Assembly (NCBI RefSeq): GCF_029688845.1 | Contig: NZ_JARUKW010000028.1 | Coordinates: forward strand, 1 to 37,024 | Length of the DNA stretch: 37,024 nucleotides | Origin: Natronococcus sp. A-GB1 | GTDB lineage: Archaea > Halobacteriota > Halobacteria > Halobacteriales > Natrialbaceae | Reading direction: 5' to 3' | Shown here: piece by piece, positions 28,788 to 36,860 of the stretch | Numbering within the stretch: position 1 is the first letter of the stretch | How the letters are laid out: every line of letters begins with the position of its first letter | Program-made: the position numbers and the translations under genes | The notes under the pieces: generated by a model | The model's database searches: none | Told to the model about the DNA's origin: nothing | What the model saw: only the letters and a program-made list of their open reading frames with translations

Positions 28788-29806
28788 GTCACCCGACGAG
28801 CACGGAAACGCGGCTCGGATTCCTCCGGTGGTACCCCCTCGATATCGCGCTGGTCTCGCTGGCGGCGGCGCTCTCGTATCTCGCCGTCACGAGCTTCGAT
28901 CCGGAGACCGCACCGCGGCTGCTGGTGACGTTTCCGCTCGCGCTGTTCCTGCCCGGATACGCGCTCGTCTCGGTGCTGTTTCCGGCGGGAGAACGGGCCG
29001 CCCGGCAGACGGCGACGACGCCGACCGACCGTCGGCCGCGCGGGATCGACACCGTCGAGCGGCTCGGGCTCGCCGTCGCGCTCTCGCTGGCGCTCGGGCC
29101 GATCACCGTGATCGCGCTCCCGTTTGCCGGCTGGGAGCTCGAGGCGGCGTCGGTCGCCGGCGGGCTCGCCGCCGTCACGATCGGGCTGGCACAGATCGGC
29201 GTCGTCCGTCGGCTTCGGACGCCCGCTGCCGTCCGGTTTACCGTCTCGATTCGAACGATCCGCGAGCGACTGACCGGCACCGACGGCCGCGGCGTAACGG
29301 TGTCGTCGGTCGTGCTCGGGATCGCGATCGTTCTCGCCGTCGGGCTGCTCGTCGCCGCGTTCCTCTTTCCAGCCTCGGCCGGCGGCTACGACCAGCTGGC
29401 GCTGTACTCGGAGACCGAGGACGGCGACCTCGTCGCCGGGGAGTTCCCCGACGAGGTCGCGCCGGGCGAGTCGGTGCCGGTGACCATCGAGGTCGAGAAC
29501 GGCGGTGACGAACCCCGGGAGTACACGGTCGTCGTCCAGGAGCAGATGATCGAGGGCGGCGAGGTCGTCGATAGCACGGACCACGAGCGGATCGGGACCG
29601 TAGTCCCGGGCGGCGAGACCGACGACGGCACGTATCCGGTGACGCCAACGGCCGAGCCCGGGGAGACGGTTCGGATCAGCGTCCTGCTGTTCGAGGGCGA
29701 CCCGCCGATCGGAGCGACGAACGAGGACGCCCTCGAGGAGACCTACTTCTGGGTAACCGTCGCCGAGGAGCCGGGGGAACCGGAGGAGCCGGAACCGGCG
29801 GACTGA
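28784..29806 (+). CDS. DUF1616-family membrane protein
   Basis: This 340-residue protein has four hydrophobic helices in residues ~17-205: WYPLDIALVSLAAALSYLAV, LLVTFPLALFLPGYALVSVL, an area around LGLAVALSLALGPITVIALP, and SVVLGIAIVLAVGLLVAAFL. An extracytoplasmic beta-rich domain follows (~206-330) with a CARDB/NEW1-like core (SVPVTIEVENGGDEPREYTV). The acidic tail ends EPGEPEEPEPAD. DUF1616 proteins accompany haloarchaeal and methanogen surface-glycan genes; the function is unknown. The GTG at 28784 overlaps the leader ORF stop. After its TGA the same frame stays open for a further 105 codons. Confidence 0.82.
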   Translation: MSHPTSTETRLGFLRWYPLDIALVSLAAALSYLAVTSFDPETAPRLLVTFPLALFLPGYALVSVLFPAGERAARQTATTPTDRRPRGIDTVERLGLAVALSLALGPITVIALPFAGWELEAASVAGGLAAVTIGLAQIGVVRRLRTPAAVRFTVSIRTIRERLTGTDGRGVTVSSVVLGIAIVLAVGLLVAAFLFPASAGGYDQLALYSETEDGDLVAGEFPDEVAPGESVPVTIEVENGGDEPREYTVVVQEQMIEGGEVVDSTDHERIGTVVPGGETDDGTYPVTPTAEPGETVRISVLLFEGDPPIGATNEDALEETYFWVTVAEEPGEPEEPEPAD

Positions 29807-30130
29807 CGGGATGGCAGGACTAACGGGACTGACCGGACCGACGACCGCGTTCGTGGCGGTCGCTACACCGTTACCTCGACGGGAGGACCGAACCCGTTCT
29901 CGTCGTCGGAGCCGTCCCCGGTCGGCTCGGAACCGACGGGAGCACGAACGCGGCTCGACGATCACAGCGACCGCGATCGCGCGAACGCAGCGACTGACGT
30001 CCCGGCAAGCGTAGACGCGCTATCCGTGGAGACGGTTCGATCCGTGGCGTCTCGAGCCGTCCGCCGCGACGAGGGATCGGGCGACCAGCCGAGGGGCCAT
30101 CGTGAGGTCTCGGAAGGGCTATAGGTAGGG
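29807..30130 (+). other. In-frame open continuation after the DUF1616 stop; no supported gene
   Basis: The frame of the DUF1616 gene stays open from its TGA (29804-29806) to TAG at 30122-30124, 105 codons, with mostly G/C-ending codons and a haloarchaeal acidic/Arg composition (for example ATDVPASVDALSVETVRSVA). There is no start codon with a ribosome-binding site. It could be a lost C-terminal extension, a decayed gene, or chance openness in GC-rich DNA. Confidence 0.3.
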
Positions 30131-30667
30131 TTACCGGCCCGCAACACCGAACGACAGCCTCGATTCCGGCTGTCTCGAGGCGCGGTGGACGATCGATACG
30201 AACAACACGGCGAGACAGAGCGCGAGCGCGACCGCGGGGGCGAGCGTCGCCGTCGCGGGCCCGACGGACAGCCAGGTGAGCGCCAGCGCGACGACGCCGA
30301 GTGCCGTTACCCCCGCGTAGATCCGGTGCCAGGGTCGCTGCTGGCCGAGCCGCCGATCGAGATAGGGTTCGAACACCTCGCTGCTGGGGAGGAGATCGAT
30401 CGTATGCGTATCGGGGTCCCAGTCGACGATTCCGTGATCTTCGAGCATCGGCAGGTGGGTCTGGTACAGCGAGATGTAGACGCGACGACGCTGCGTGCGC
30501 GTCACGTCGTCGGTACCGATCTCGTTCTCCCAGGCGGCGACCTGTTCGACCAGCGGCGCGAGATCGCAGCTCCCGCCCTGTCGTTTCAGATACCTGACCG
30601 CCTGGCGTCTGCGGGCGTTGCTGAACACGTCGAACAGTTCGGCCTGGCTGAACTCTCGATCGGTCAT
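30131..30667 (-). CDS. DUF7344-type HTH regulator with two C-terminal membrane helices (paralogue)
   Basis: This is a 178-residue protein. Residues ~5-105 are the DUF7344 winged helix: ELFDVFSNARRRQAVRYLKR, then VYISLYQTHLPMLEDHGIVD (with the Q-T-H-L-P-x-L hallmark) and PDTHTIDLLPSS. Two helices follow at ~118-135 (IYAGVTALGVVALALTWLSV) and ~142-162 (LAPAVALALCLAVLFVSIV). The chosen ATG at 30667 fits the paralogue at 26945. It is divergent from the polysaccharide operon and so a good candidate for its regulator (inference). Confidence 0.83.
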   Translation of the reverse strand: MTDREFSQAELFDVFSNARRRQAVRYLKRQGGSCDLAPLVEQVAAWENEIGTDDVTRTQRRRVYISLYQTHLPMLEDHGIVDWDPDTHTIDLLPSSEVFEPYLDRRLGQQRPWHRIYAGVTALGVVALALTWLSVGPATATLAPAVALALCLAVLFVSIVHRASRQPESRLSFGVAGR

Positions 30668-31075
30668 AGTTTCCCTCGCGATCCCGTCTCCCGTGCCCGG
30701 AGATCGGGTCTGGTCGGATAGCTCACACCACCGACTGGGACGGAGCAACCCTTTACTATCTCGCGGCTACCCGGACGAAACCGCCATATACCGGTTAGAA
30801 GCCGTGACTGACGTCGGTAGCGACGATTCCGGCCTGTCGCCCCCGCGATCACCGGTGGCGATCGATCGCGTTCGCGAGGGTGTCGGTTCGTTTCGTCCCT
30901 CGAGGGGCGACGTAGTACGGGACTACGCGACCGTCAAGCCGGGGATAACAAAGCCTCGCTACCGGCTGTGTCCGGACGATCACCCATCCGGGTATCGAGC
31001 ATCTATGAGCACATCCAGATACGACCGACGAGTGCAGGGACGGACCGTCGCGTTCCCGCGCGGAGGCTGGTCGCC
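30668..31075. promoter_or_regulatory. Divergent regulatory region between DUF7344 gene and polysaccharide operon
   Basis: These 408 bp carry no supported gene. An inverted repeat AACCG-N8-CGGTT (30779-30796) encloses a TATA-like CCATATAC. The ATAACAAAGCC word lies at 30945-30955, about 121-131 nt before the GTG at 31076. A TATA-like GATAGTAAAG on the minus strand (about 30751-30760) could serve the DUF7344 gene. Confidence 0.4.
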
Positions 31076-31654
31076 GTGACACGGTTCGTCTCCGGCGAGG
31101 GCTGTACGATCGCCGACGGCGCGACGATCGATCACGGCGAGTTCGACGAACCGACCAGGATCGGCGCCGACGCGACGATCAGGGCCGGCTCGATCGTCTA
31201 CGGCGACGTGACGATCGGCGACGGGTTCACGACCGGTCACGACGTGCTGATCCGCGAGGGAACCACGATCGGCGACGACGTGCTCGTCGGCACGAAGACC
31301 GTCGTCGACGGCGAGACGACGATCGGCTCACACGTCAGCCTCCAGACGAACGTCTACGTGCCGACCGAGACGACGATCGGCGACAACGTCTTCGTCGGCC
31401 CCGGCGCCGTCATGACCAACGATGAGTACCCCGTCCGGACCGAGGTCGATCTCGAGGGACCGACCCTCGAGGACGGCGCCTCCGTCGGCGCGAACGCGAC
31501 GATCCTGCCGGGCGTGACGATCGGCGAGAACGCGTTCGTCGCGGCCGGCGCCGTCGTGGTCGAGGACGTCCCCGCCGACAGCCTCGCCGTGGGCGCACCG
31601 GCGCGAACGAAACCGCTTCCCGCCCCCCTCGAGGGACCGAACCAGCTCGAATGA
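31076..31654 (+). CDS. Hexapeptide-repeat acyltransferase, WbpD-like UDP-amino-sugar N-acetyltransferase
   Basis: This 192-residue left-handed beta-helix protein is built of [LIV]-G-x4 hexapeptides from residue ~7 to ~165 (TRIGADATIRAG, VTIGDGFTTGHDVLIREGTT, IGDNVFVGPGAVMTNDEYPV, IGENAFVAAGAVVVEDVPAD). VGAPARTKPLP closes it. The N-D-x-x-P motif and neighbouring genes fit WbpD/WlbB, which acetylates the 3-amino group of UDP-GlcNAc3NA using acetyl-CoA. The GTG at 31076 is preferred because GGAGG lies ~9 nt before it; upstream codons are not repeat-like. It is the first gene of a five-gene operon, and its TGA overlaps the next ATG (ATGA). Confidence 0.85.
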   Translation: MTRFVSGEGCTIADGATIDHGEFDEPTRIGADATIRAGSIVYGDVTIGDGFTTGHDVLIREGTTIGDDVLVGTKTVVDGETTIGSHVSLQTNVYVPTETTIGDNVFVGPGAVMTNDEYPVRTEVDLEGPTLEDGASVGANATILPGVTIGENAFVAAGAVVVEDVPADSLAVGAPARTKPLPAPLEGPNQLE

Positions 31655-32832
31655 CCGACACAGAAACCAATCCCGAGATCGACGCCGAGACGAGTATCGA
31701 GCGCGTAACCGACGAGCCGAGCGACGACGGGATCCCGATCGCCGATCCCGAACTCGGTCCGGACGCGATCGACCGCGTTCGGGAGGTCCTCGAGAGCGGC
31801 GCGCTCGCGGACGGTCCCGAGGTTCGGGCCTTCGAGCGCGAGTTCGCCGCCTTCTGCGGGACCGACCGGGCCGTCGCGACCTCGAACGGGACGACGGCGC
31901 TGGTGACCGCCCTCGAGGCCCTGGGGCTCGAGGACGGCGATGCCGTCGTCACCTCCCCGTTTTCCTTCGTCGCGAGCGCGAACGCGATCCGGCTCGCGGG
32001 CGGGACGCCGGTGTTCGCCGACATCGACCCCGAGACGTACGCACTGGATCCGAACGCCGTCGAACGAGTACTGCGCGACCGGGAGGACGTCGTCGGTCTG
32101 CTACCGGTTCATCTCTACGGACTGTCGGCGCCGATGCCCGCCCTTTTGGACCTCGCCGAGGATCACGACCTGTTCGTCCTCGAGGACGCCTGCCAGGCTC
32201 ACGGCGCGAAATGTGGGGGGGACCGGGTCGGCACGCTGGGCGACGCCGCCTGCTTCTCGTTTTACCCGACCAAGAACATGACGACGGCCGAGGGCGGGAT
32301 GGTCACGACCGACCACGAGGACGTCGCCGACCGAGCGGCGCGGTACGTCAACCACGGCCGGGGCGAGACCGGTACCGGCGGCTACGATCACCTCGAGCTC
32401 GGTCACAACTTCCGACTGACGGGCGTCGCGGCCGCGATCGGTCGCGTCCAGCTCGAGCGACTGCCGTCGTTCAATCGGGCTCGCCGGGAGCACGCTGCCG
32501 CCTACGACGAGGCGTTCGCCGAACTCCCCCTCGAGACCCCGACCGAGCCGCCGCGGTACCGTCACGTCTACCACCAGTACACGGTTCGGGCGACCGACCG
32601 GGACGCGCTCGCCGAGTCGCTCGCGGACCGGAGCATCGACACTGGAGTCTACTACGACCGACCGATCCACCGCCAGCCCGCCTACGGGTCGGTCAGCACG
32701 GCCGCGGCGACGTTCCCCGAGGCCGAACGGGCTGCCGACGAGGTGCTCTCGCTCCCCGTTCACCCGTCGCTCTCGGCCGAGGACCGTCGAACCGTCGTCG
32801 AGGCGGTGTGGGACCACTACGATACCCAATGA
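31651..32832 (+). CDS. DegT-family aminotransferase, WbpE-like
   Basis: This 393-residue PLP enzyme has residues ~1-27 as an acidic lead-in. The fold follows with the phosphate loop SNGTTAL (78-84), D179 in FVLEDACQAHG, and K208 in SFYPTKNMTTAEGG as the Schiff-base Lys. VNHGRGETGTGGYDHLELGH and NFRLTGVAAAIGRVQLERLP are standard for the family. In this operon it would add the amino group to C3 of the 3-keto-UDP-GlcNAcA, as WbpE/WlbC does with glutamate. It overlaps both neighbours by 4 nt. It is not a close duplicate of the DegT gene at 2955. Confidence 0.88.
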   Translation: MTDTETNPEIDAETSIERVTDEPSDDGIPIADPELGPDAIDRVREVLESGALADGPEVRAFEREFAAFCGTDRAVATSNGTTALVTALEALGLEDGDAVVTSPFSFVASANAIRLAGGTPVFADIDPETYALDPNAVERVLRDREDVVGLLPVHLYGLSAPMPALLDLAEDHDLFVLEDACQAHGAKCGGDRVGTLGDAACFSFYPTKNMTTAEGGMVTTDHEDVADRAARYVNHGRGETGTGGYDHLELGHNFRLTGVAAAIGRVQLERLPSFNRARREHAAAYDEAFAELPLETPTEPPRYRHVYHQYTVRATDRDALAESLADRSIDTGVYYDRPIHRQPAYGSVSTAAATFPEAERAADEVLSLPVHPSLSAEDRRTVVEAVWDHYDTQ

Positions 32833-33809
32833 CCGACCAATCTACCGTCAGAGCCGGCGTTGTCGGCGCCGGCTCGATGGGACAGAATCACGCGCGGGTG
32901 TACAGCGAGCTCAGGACCGTCGATCTCGTCGGCGTCGCCGACCACGACCCCGAGGTTTCCCGGCGGGTCGCCGCCGAGCACGGAACCGACGCCGTCTCCC
33001 TCGAGGCGCTGCTCGAGCGGGTCGACGCCGTCACCGTCGCCGTGCCGACGCATGCACACGCCGAGGTCGTCTCGCGGTGTCTCGAGGCTGGCGTCGACGT
33101 GCTGGTCGAGAAACCGATCGCGGGTTCGGTCGCGGAGGGCCGCGCCCTCGCCGAGCAGGCACGGAACGCCGGACGAGTCCTGCAGGTCGGCCACATCGAG
33201 CGGTTCAATCCCGCAGTGGGGATGCTCGAAGACCTGATCGAGGACCTCGACGTCATCGGGATCGAGGCCGAACGACTCGGCCCGCCGATCAACCGCGATG
33301 CGCCCGGCGACGTCGTCTTCGACCTGATGATCCACGACGTCGACGTCGTCGGCGCCCTGCTCGGTCGGACGCCGACGTCGATCTCGGCGATCGAGGCGGC
33401 CGACGGGCGGTACGCGACGGCGACGATGGAGTACGGCGATATCGTCGCGACGCTGACCGCGAGCCGGGTGACCCAGAAGAAGGTTCGGAAACTCACCGTC
33501 ACCGCCCGCGAGTGTCTCGTCGAGGTCGACTACCTCGAGCAGTCCGTACTGATCCACCGCGACTCCTACCCCGAGTACCTGACCGACGACGGCCAGAACC
33601 GCTACCGCCACGAGAGCGTGGTCGAACGCCCGCGGATCGCAACGAGCGAGCCGCTGCGGTGTGAACTCGAGTCGTTCGTCGAGGCCGTCCGTACCGGGTC
33701 CGAGCCCGAAGTGACCGCCGAGGACGGGATCGCGGCCCTCGAGACGGTCCAGGCGATCGATTCGCGGCTCGGAAGGAGGAGACGCGAACCGGAGGTGAAC
33801 GCCCGATGA
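32829..33809 (+). CDS. Gfo/Idh/MocA-family NAD-dependent dehydrogenase, WbpB-like
   Basis: This 326-residue protein has the N-terminal Rossmann fold with GAGSMG (13-18), the EKP motif (94-96 in VLVEKPIAGS) and a C-terminal beta-sheet domain. The motif GHIERFNPAV and DLMIHDVDVVGALLG supply the catalytic-region His and Asp typical of the family. In the Wbp route this enzyme oxidises C3 of UDP-GlcNAcA to the 3-keto form before transamination. The ATGA overlaps at 32829-32832 and 33806-33809 put it in the operon. The substrate is inferred from context. Confidence 0.87.
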   Translation: MTDQSTVRAGVVGAGSMGQNHARVYSELRTVDLVGVADHDPEVSRRVAAEHGTDAVSLEALLERVDAVTVAVPTHAHAEVVSRCLEAGVDVLVEKPIAGSVAEGRALAEQARNAGRVLQVGHIERFNPAVGMLEDLIEDLDVIGIEAERLGPPINRDAPGDVVFDLMIHDVDVVGALLGRTPTSISAIEAADGRYATATMEYGDIVATLTASRVTQKKVRKLTVTARECLVEVDYLEQSVLIHRDSYPEYLTDDGQNRYRHESVVERPRIATSEPLRCELESFVEAVRTGSEPEVTAEDGIAALETVQAIDSRLGRRRREPEVNAR

Positions 33810-35257
33810 GCGCACTCGATCCCTCGATTTATGGCTCGGAGCTTCCGGAGCGCGAGCTTCGCGATCGACTGACCGCCGGCGAGATCCCCGTCGCCGTCTA
33901 CGGGCTCGGCAAAATGGGACTGCCCCTCGCGGGCGTCTATGCCGAGACGACGGGCAACGTCACCGGGGTCGATATCGATCCCACGGTCGTCCAACGCCTC
34001 GACGACGGCGAGTGCCACGTCGTCGGCGAACCGGGACTCGACGACCTCGTCGCCGAGCAAGTCGAGCGCGGTCGGCTCACGGCGACGACCGACGGCACCG
34101 TGGCAGCTACGGACGCCACGATCCACGTGATCATCGTTCCGACGCTGCTCGCCGAGGACGACTCGCCCGATCTGGCGACCGTCGAATCCGTGCTCGAGGA
34201 TATCGCGGCCGGGCTCGAGCCAGGCGACCTGGTCGTCGCCGAGTCGACGCTGCCGCCAGGCTCCTGCCGGGACGTCCTGCTTCCCCATCTGCTCCAGGAG
34301 AGCGGCCTCGAGCGCGGCGAGTTCGGGCTCGCGTTCTGTCCCGAGCGAACGGCCTCGGGATCTGCGCTGCGGGATATTCGGGGACGATACCCGAAGGTCG
34401 TCGGCGGCGTCGATGCGGCGAGCACCCGCGCAGCCGAACTGATCTACGGCGAACTCACGAGCAACGAGGTCCACGCGGTGTCGGACGCGACGACCGCGGA
34501 GGCCGTGAAGGTGTTCGAGGGCGTCTACCGCGACGTCAACATCGCGCTCGCGAACGAGCTGGGGCGGCTCGCCGACGAGCTCGGCATTTCAGTGCGGGAG
34601 GCGATCGACACCGCGAACGGGCTGTCGGTCTGCCAGCTCCACGAGCCCGGGCCCGGCGTCGGGGGCCACTGCATTCCCTACTACCCGCACTTCCTGCTCT
34701 CGCGGTTCGAGGAGCCGATGCCAGTGATGCGGACCGCCCGCGAGCTCAACGACGCGATGCCGTCGGTGATGGTCGATCGCCTCGCCGACCGGCTCGCGGC
34801 GACCGACGCCGGCACCGATCTCGCCGACGCGTCGGTGCTTGTCCTCGGGATCACCTACCGGGCCGGCGTCGAGGAGACACGCGCCTCGCCCGCACTGGGC
34901 GTCGTCGACGCCCTCCGCGAGGCGGGGGCAGACGTCGCCGGCATCGATCCGTTGGTCGACCCCGCCGAGTACGGCGCCCGGCCGGTCGCCCTCGAGGACC
35001 TGCCCGAGGAGTCGTTCGACGGCGCGATCGTTGTCACCGCCCACGAGGAGTTCGAGGCGATTCCCTGGCCCGACCTCGAACCGATGGTCGTCGTCGACGC
35101 CCGGGACGCCCTCGACCTCTCGGGAACGGCTCACAGCCACTACACGTTCGCTGGCTCCCACGACGGACCGGCCCCGCTCGGAGGCGGTGACGGCTCGGCC
35201 GACGGTCGATCGACGCTGCTCGAGTCGCGACGGACGGACGGTGGGACCGATGTATAA
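33806..35257 (+). CDS. UDP-N-acetylglucosamine/mannosamine 6-dehydrogenase (UDP-sugar dehydrogenase)
   Basis: This 483-residue dehydrogenase oxidises C6 of a UDP-HexNAc to the uronic acid with two NAD+. It shows the NAD loop GLGKMGLPLAGVYAETTGNV (from ~33), EPGLDDLV, AESTLPPGSCRDVLLP, FCPERTASG, the K235 region in AEAVKVFEGVYRDVNIALAN, and the nucleophile C289 in GPGVGGHCIPYYPHFL. The WbpA role (UDP-GlcNAc to UDP-GlcNAcA) fits the operon. WecC-type (ManNAc) cannot be excluded by eye. The polar C-terminal ~45 residues are extra. It overlaps the previous gene by 4 nt and the glycosyltransferase by 8 nt. Confidence 0.9.
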   Translation: MSALDPSIYGSELPERELRDRLTAGEIPVAVYGLGKMGLPLAGVYAETTGNVTGVDIDPTVVQRLDDGECHVVGEPGLDDLVAEQVERGRLTATTDGTVAATDATIHVIIVPTLLAEDDSPDLATVESVLEDIAAGLEPGDLVVAESTLPPGSCRDVLLPHLLQESGLERGEFGLAFCPERTASGSALRDIRGRYPKVVGGVDAASTRAAELIYGELTSNEVHAVSDATTAEAVKVFEGVYRDVNIALANELGRLADELGISVREAIDTANGLSVCQLHEPGPGVGGHCIPYYPHFLLSRFEEPMPVMRTARELNDAMPSVMVDRLADRLAATDAGTDLADASVLVLGITYRAGVEETRASPALGVVDALREAGADVAGIDPLVDPAEYGARPVALEDLPEESFDGAIVVTAHEEFEAIPWPDLEPMVVVDARDALDLSGTAHSHYTFAGSHDGPAPLGGGDGSADGRSTLLESRRTDGGTDV

Positions 35258-36326
35258 GGGACGCTCGATCGGCGTGGTCGTCACCGCCTACGACGAGGCG
35301 GCGTTCGTCGGTCGCGTCATCGAGACGATCCCTGGCTACGTCGATCGGATCTACGCCGTCGACGACGCCTCGCCTGACGACTCCTGGGCCGTCATCCAGC
35401 GAGCTGCCGAGCGAGTCAACGGCGAGACCGAGCCAGCGCGGGCGGTCGCCGACGGCGGCGACGGCCGTCGAGTGATCCCGATTCGCCACGAGGAAAACCG
35501 GGGGTACGGCGGCGCGGTCAAGACCGGCTACGAGCGGGCCGCGGCCGACGGGCTCGATGTCGTCGCGGTGATGAACGGCGACGCCCAGATGGACCCCGCA
35601 ATCCTCGATCGGATCCTCGATCCCGTCGTCGACGGCGAGGCCGACTACGCGAAGGGCAACCGACTGCTGACGCCCGACGATCGCGCCTCGATGTCGACGT
35701 TTCGGTTCGTCGGCAACGCCGCACTCACCGGGCTCTCGAAGTTCGCCACCGGCTACTGGACGCTGTCGGACCCCCAGAACGGGTACACTGCCATCTCCAG
35801 GGAGGCCATCGAGACGCTCGAGCTCGAGGCGATCACCGACGAGTACGGCTTCCTCAACCATCTCCTGACCCACCTCAATGTCGCGGAATTCCGCGTCGCG
35901 GACGTCCCCATGACGGCCGTCTACGGCGACGAGGAGTCGAGCATCGGCTACTCGTCGTTCGTCCAGTTCGTCTCCTTGCTCCTGTTGCGGAGCTTCCTGT
36001 GGCGACTCAAGACCCGCTACGTCGTTCGCAGTTTCCATCCCGCAATAGTCTTCTACGGTGCCGGCGCGACCGGGCTGGCCGGCGGACTCGCCGGACTGGT
36101 CGGCTCGCTTGCTCGAGCGGTCCGTGGCACCGAGAGCTTCACGGGCGCGATCGCCTCCTTTGTCGCCGGACTGGTCGGCACGGTGGCGCTCGGAATCGCC
36201 ATCTGGCTCGACCGCGAGGAGAACGCCCACCTCGAGGTGAGCCCGTACGACCGATCAGACGAGGACATCGCCGCTGGAGGAGCGTCGGATCGGCTCGAGG
36301 AGGCGGCGCCCCGGTCGGTCGAGTAG
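35250..36326 (+). CDS. GT2-family glycosyltransferase, dolichol-phosphate-sugar synthase-like, with C-terminal membrane helices
   Basis: This 358-residue protein has the GT-A domain in residues 1-225: VVVTAYDEAAFVGRVIETIP, VDDASPDD (donor-binding Asp), RHEENRGYGGAVKTGYE, and the metal-binding MNGDAQMDP (D111-x-Q-x-D115). NGYTAISREAIETLE and the later EYGFLNHLLTHL are acceptor-loop motifs. Hydrophobic helices at ~260-295 and ~300-320 anchor it. It probably moves the sugar made by the operon onto a lipid carrier such as dolichol phosphate (inference). The ATG at 35250 overlaps the preceding gene by 8 nt; it is the last gene of the operon. Confidence 0.85.
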   Translation: MYKGRSIGVVVTAYDEAAFVGRVIETIPGYVDRIYAVDDASPDDSWAVIQRAAERVNGETEPARAVADGGDGRRVIPIRHEENRGYGGAVKTGYERAAADGLDVVAVMNGDAQMDPAILDRILDPVVDGEADYAKGNRLLTPDDRASMSTFRFVGNAALTGLSKFATGYWTLSDPQNGYTAISREAIETLELEAITDEYGFLNHLLTHLNVAEFRVADVPMTAVYGDEESSIGYSSFVQFVSLLLLRSFLWRLKTRYVVRSFHPAIVFYGAGATGLAGGLAGLVGSLARAVRGTESFTGAIASFVAGLVGTVALGIAIWLDREENAHLEVSPYDRSDEDIAAGGASDRLEEAAPRSVE

Positions 36327-36502
36327 CCGGGGCCGGCGGAACGACGCTCCGCTCTCCTCGGTCCCAAATCCGAACCGAGCGATCGCTGGCTCGAGGAGCC
36401 GATAAGTCACGTGGAGCGGTCAGTGGCGTGGAAAACCCGGCTGTGAACGACTGGGCGACGATCCAATGGGTCGACACGCACTGAAGCTGATTGTCGGGCA
36501 AC

Positions 36503-36510
36503 AATTAATA
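36503..36510 (+). promoter_or_regulatory. TATA-like element of the last small membrane protein gene
   Basis: AATTAATA lies 24-31 nt before the ATG at 36534, which suggests a leaderless transcript and a separate unit from the upstream operon. Confidence 0.5.
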
Positions 36511-36533
36511 CATCACATCAGGAAACGATTGAT

Positions 36534-36860
36534 ATGAGTTGGCACAGAGTGGCGCTACCGATACTCGAGGGGACGTCGCTCGAGGGACTCGACCGAAAAC
36601 GGTTCGCTGGGGTCGTTGCTGTCGTTCTTGGAGCCTGCCAGGTCGCGCTCACCTTCACGTTGAACGGATCGCAGTTGCTGATCGTGGGAAGTGGTGGCTG
36701 GCTGCTCGTCGCGATCGGTCTGAACCTGGTCCGCGGTCGAACGGCGCTCGAGAGCGACTGGAACGAGGGTGGAGAGCCGGGATGGATCGCCGTGGTCCTG
36801 TTGATGGGACTGTCGATATGGGTCGTCGTTGCTACAGCTGATGTGCTCGTCTTCGGTTGA
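36534..36860 (+). CDS. Small membrane protein of unknown function, three predicted helices
   Basis: This 108-residue protein has a short soluble lead (1-23) with helices at ~24-43 (FAGVVAVVLGACQVALTFTL), ~49-67 (LLIVGSGGWLLVAIGLNLV) and ~84-107 (IAVVLLMGLSIWVVVATADV). I recognise no family. It has its own TATA-like element 24-31 nt upstream, so it is likely expressed separately from the glycosyltransferase operon, 207 bp upstream. Beyond it (36861-37024) I see no gene. Confidence 0.72.
   Translation: MSWHRVALPILEGTSLEGLDRKRFAGVVAVVLGACQVALTFTLNGSQLLIVGSGGWLLVAIGLNLVRGRTALESDWNEGGEPGWIAVVLLMGLSIWVVVATADVLVFG

Noticed and set aside
29811-30014. ATG-started frame right after the DUF1616 gene (MAGLTGLTG...)
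   Set aside because: After ~20 residues it becomes an Arg/Ser-rich low-complexity string. The coding-like signal is in a different frame, the one continuing from DUF1616.
32211-32828. Upstream extension of the Gfo/Idh gene frame back to 32211
   Set aside because: The extra residues are an Arg-rich shadow of the aminotransferase gene. The ATG at 32829 with the ATGA overlap and Rossmann start is the real beginning.
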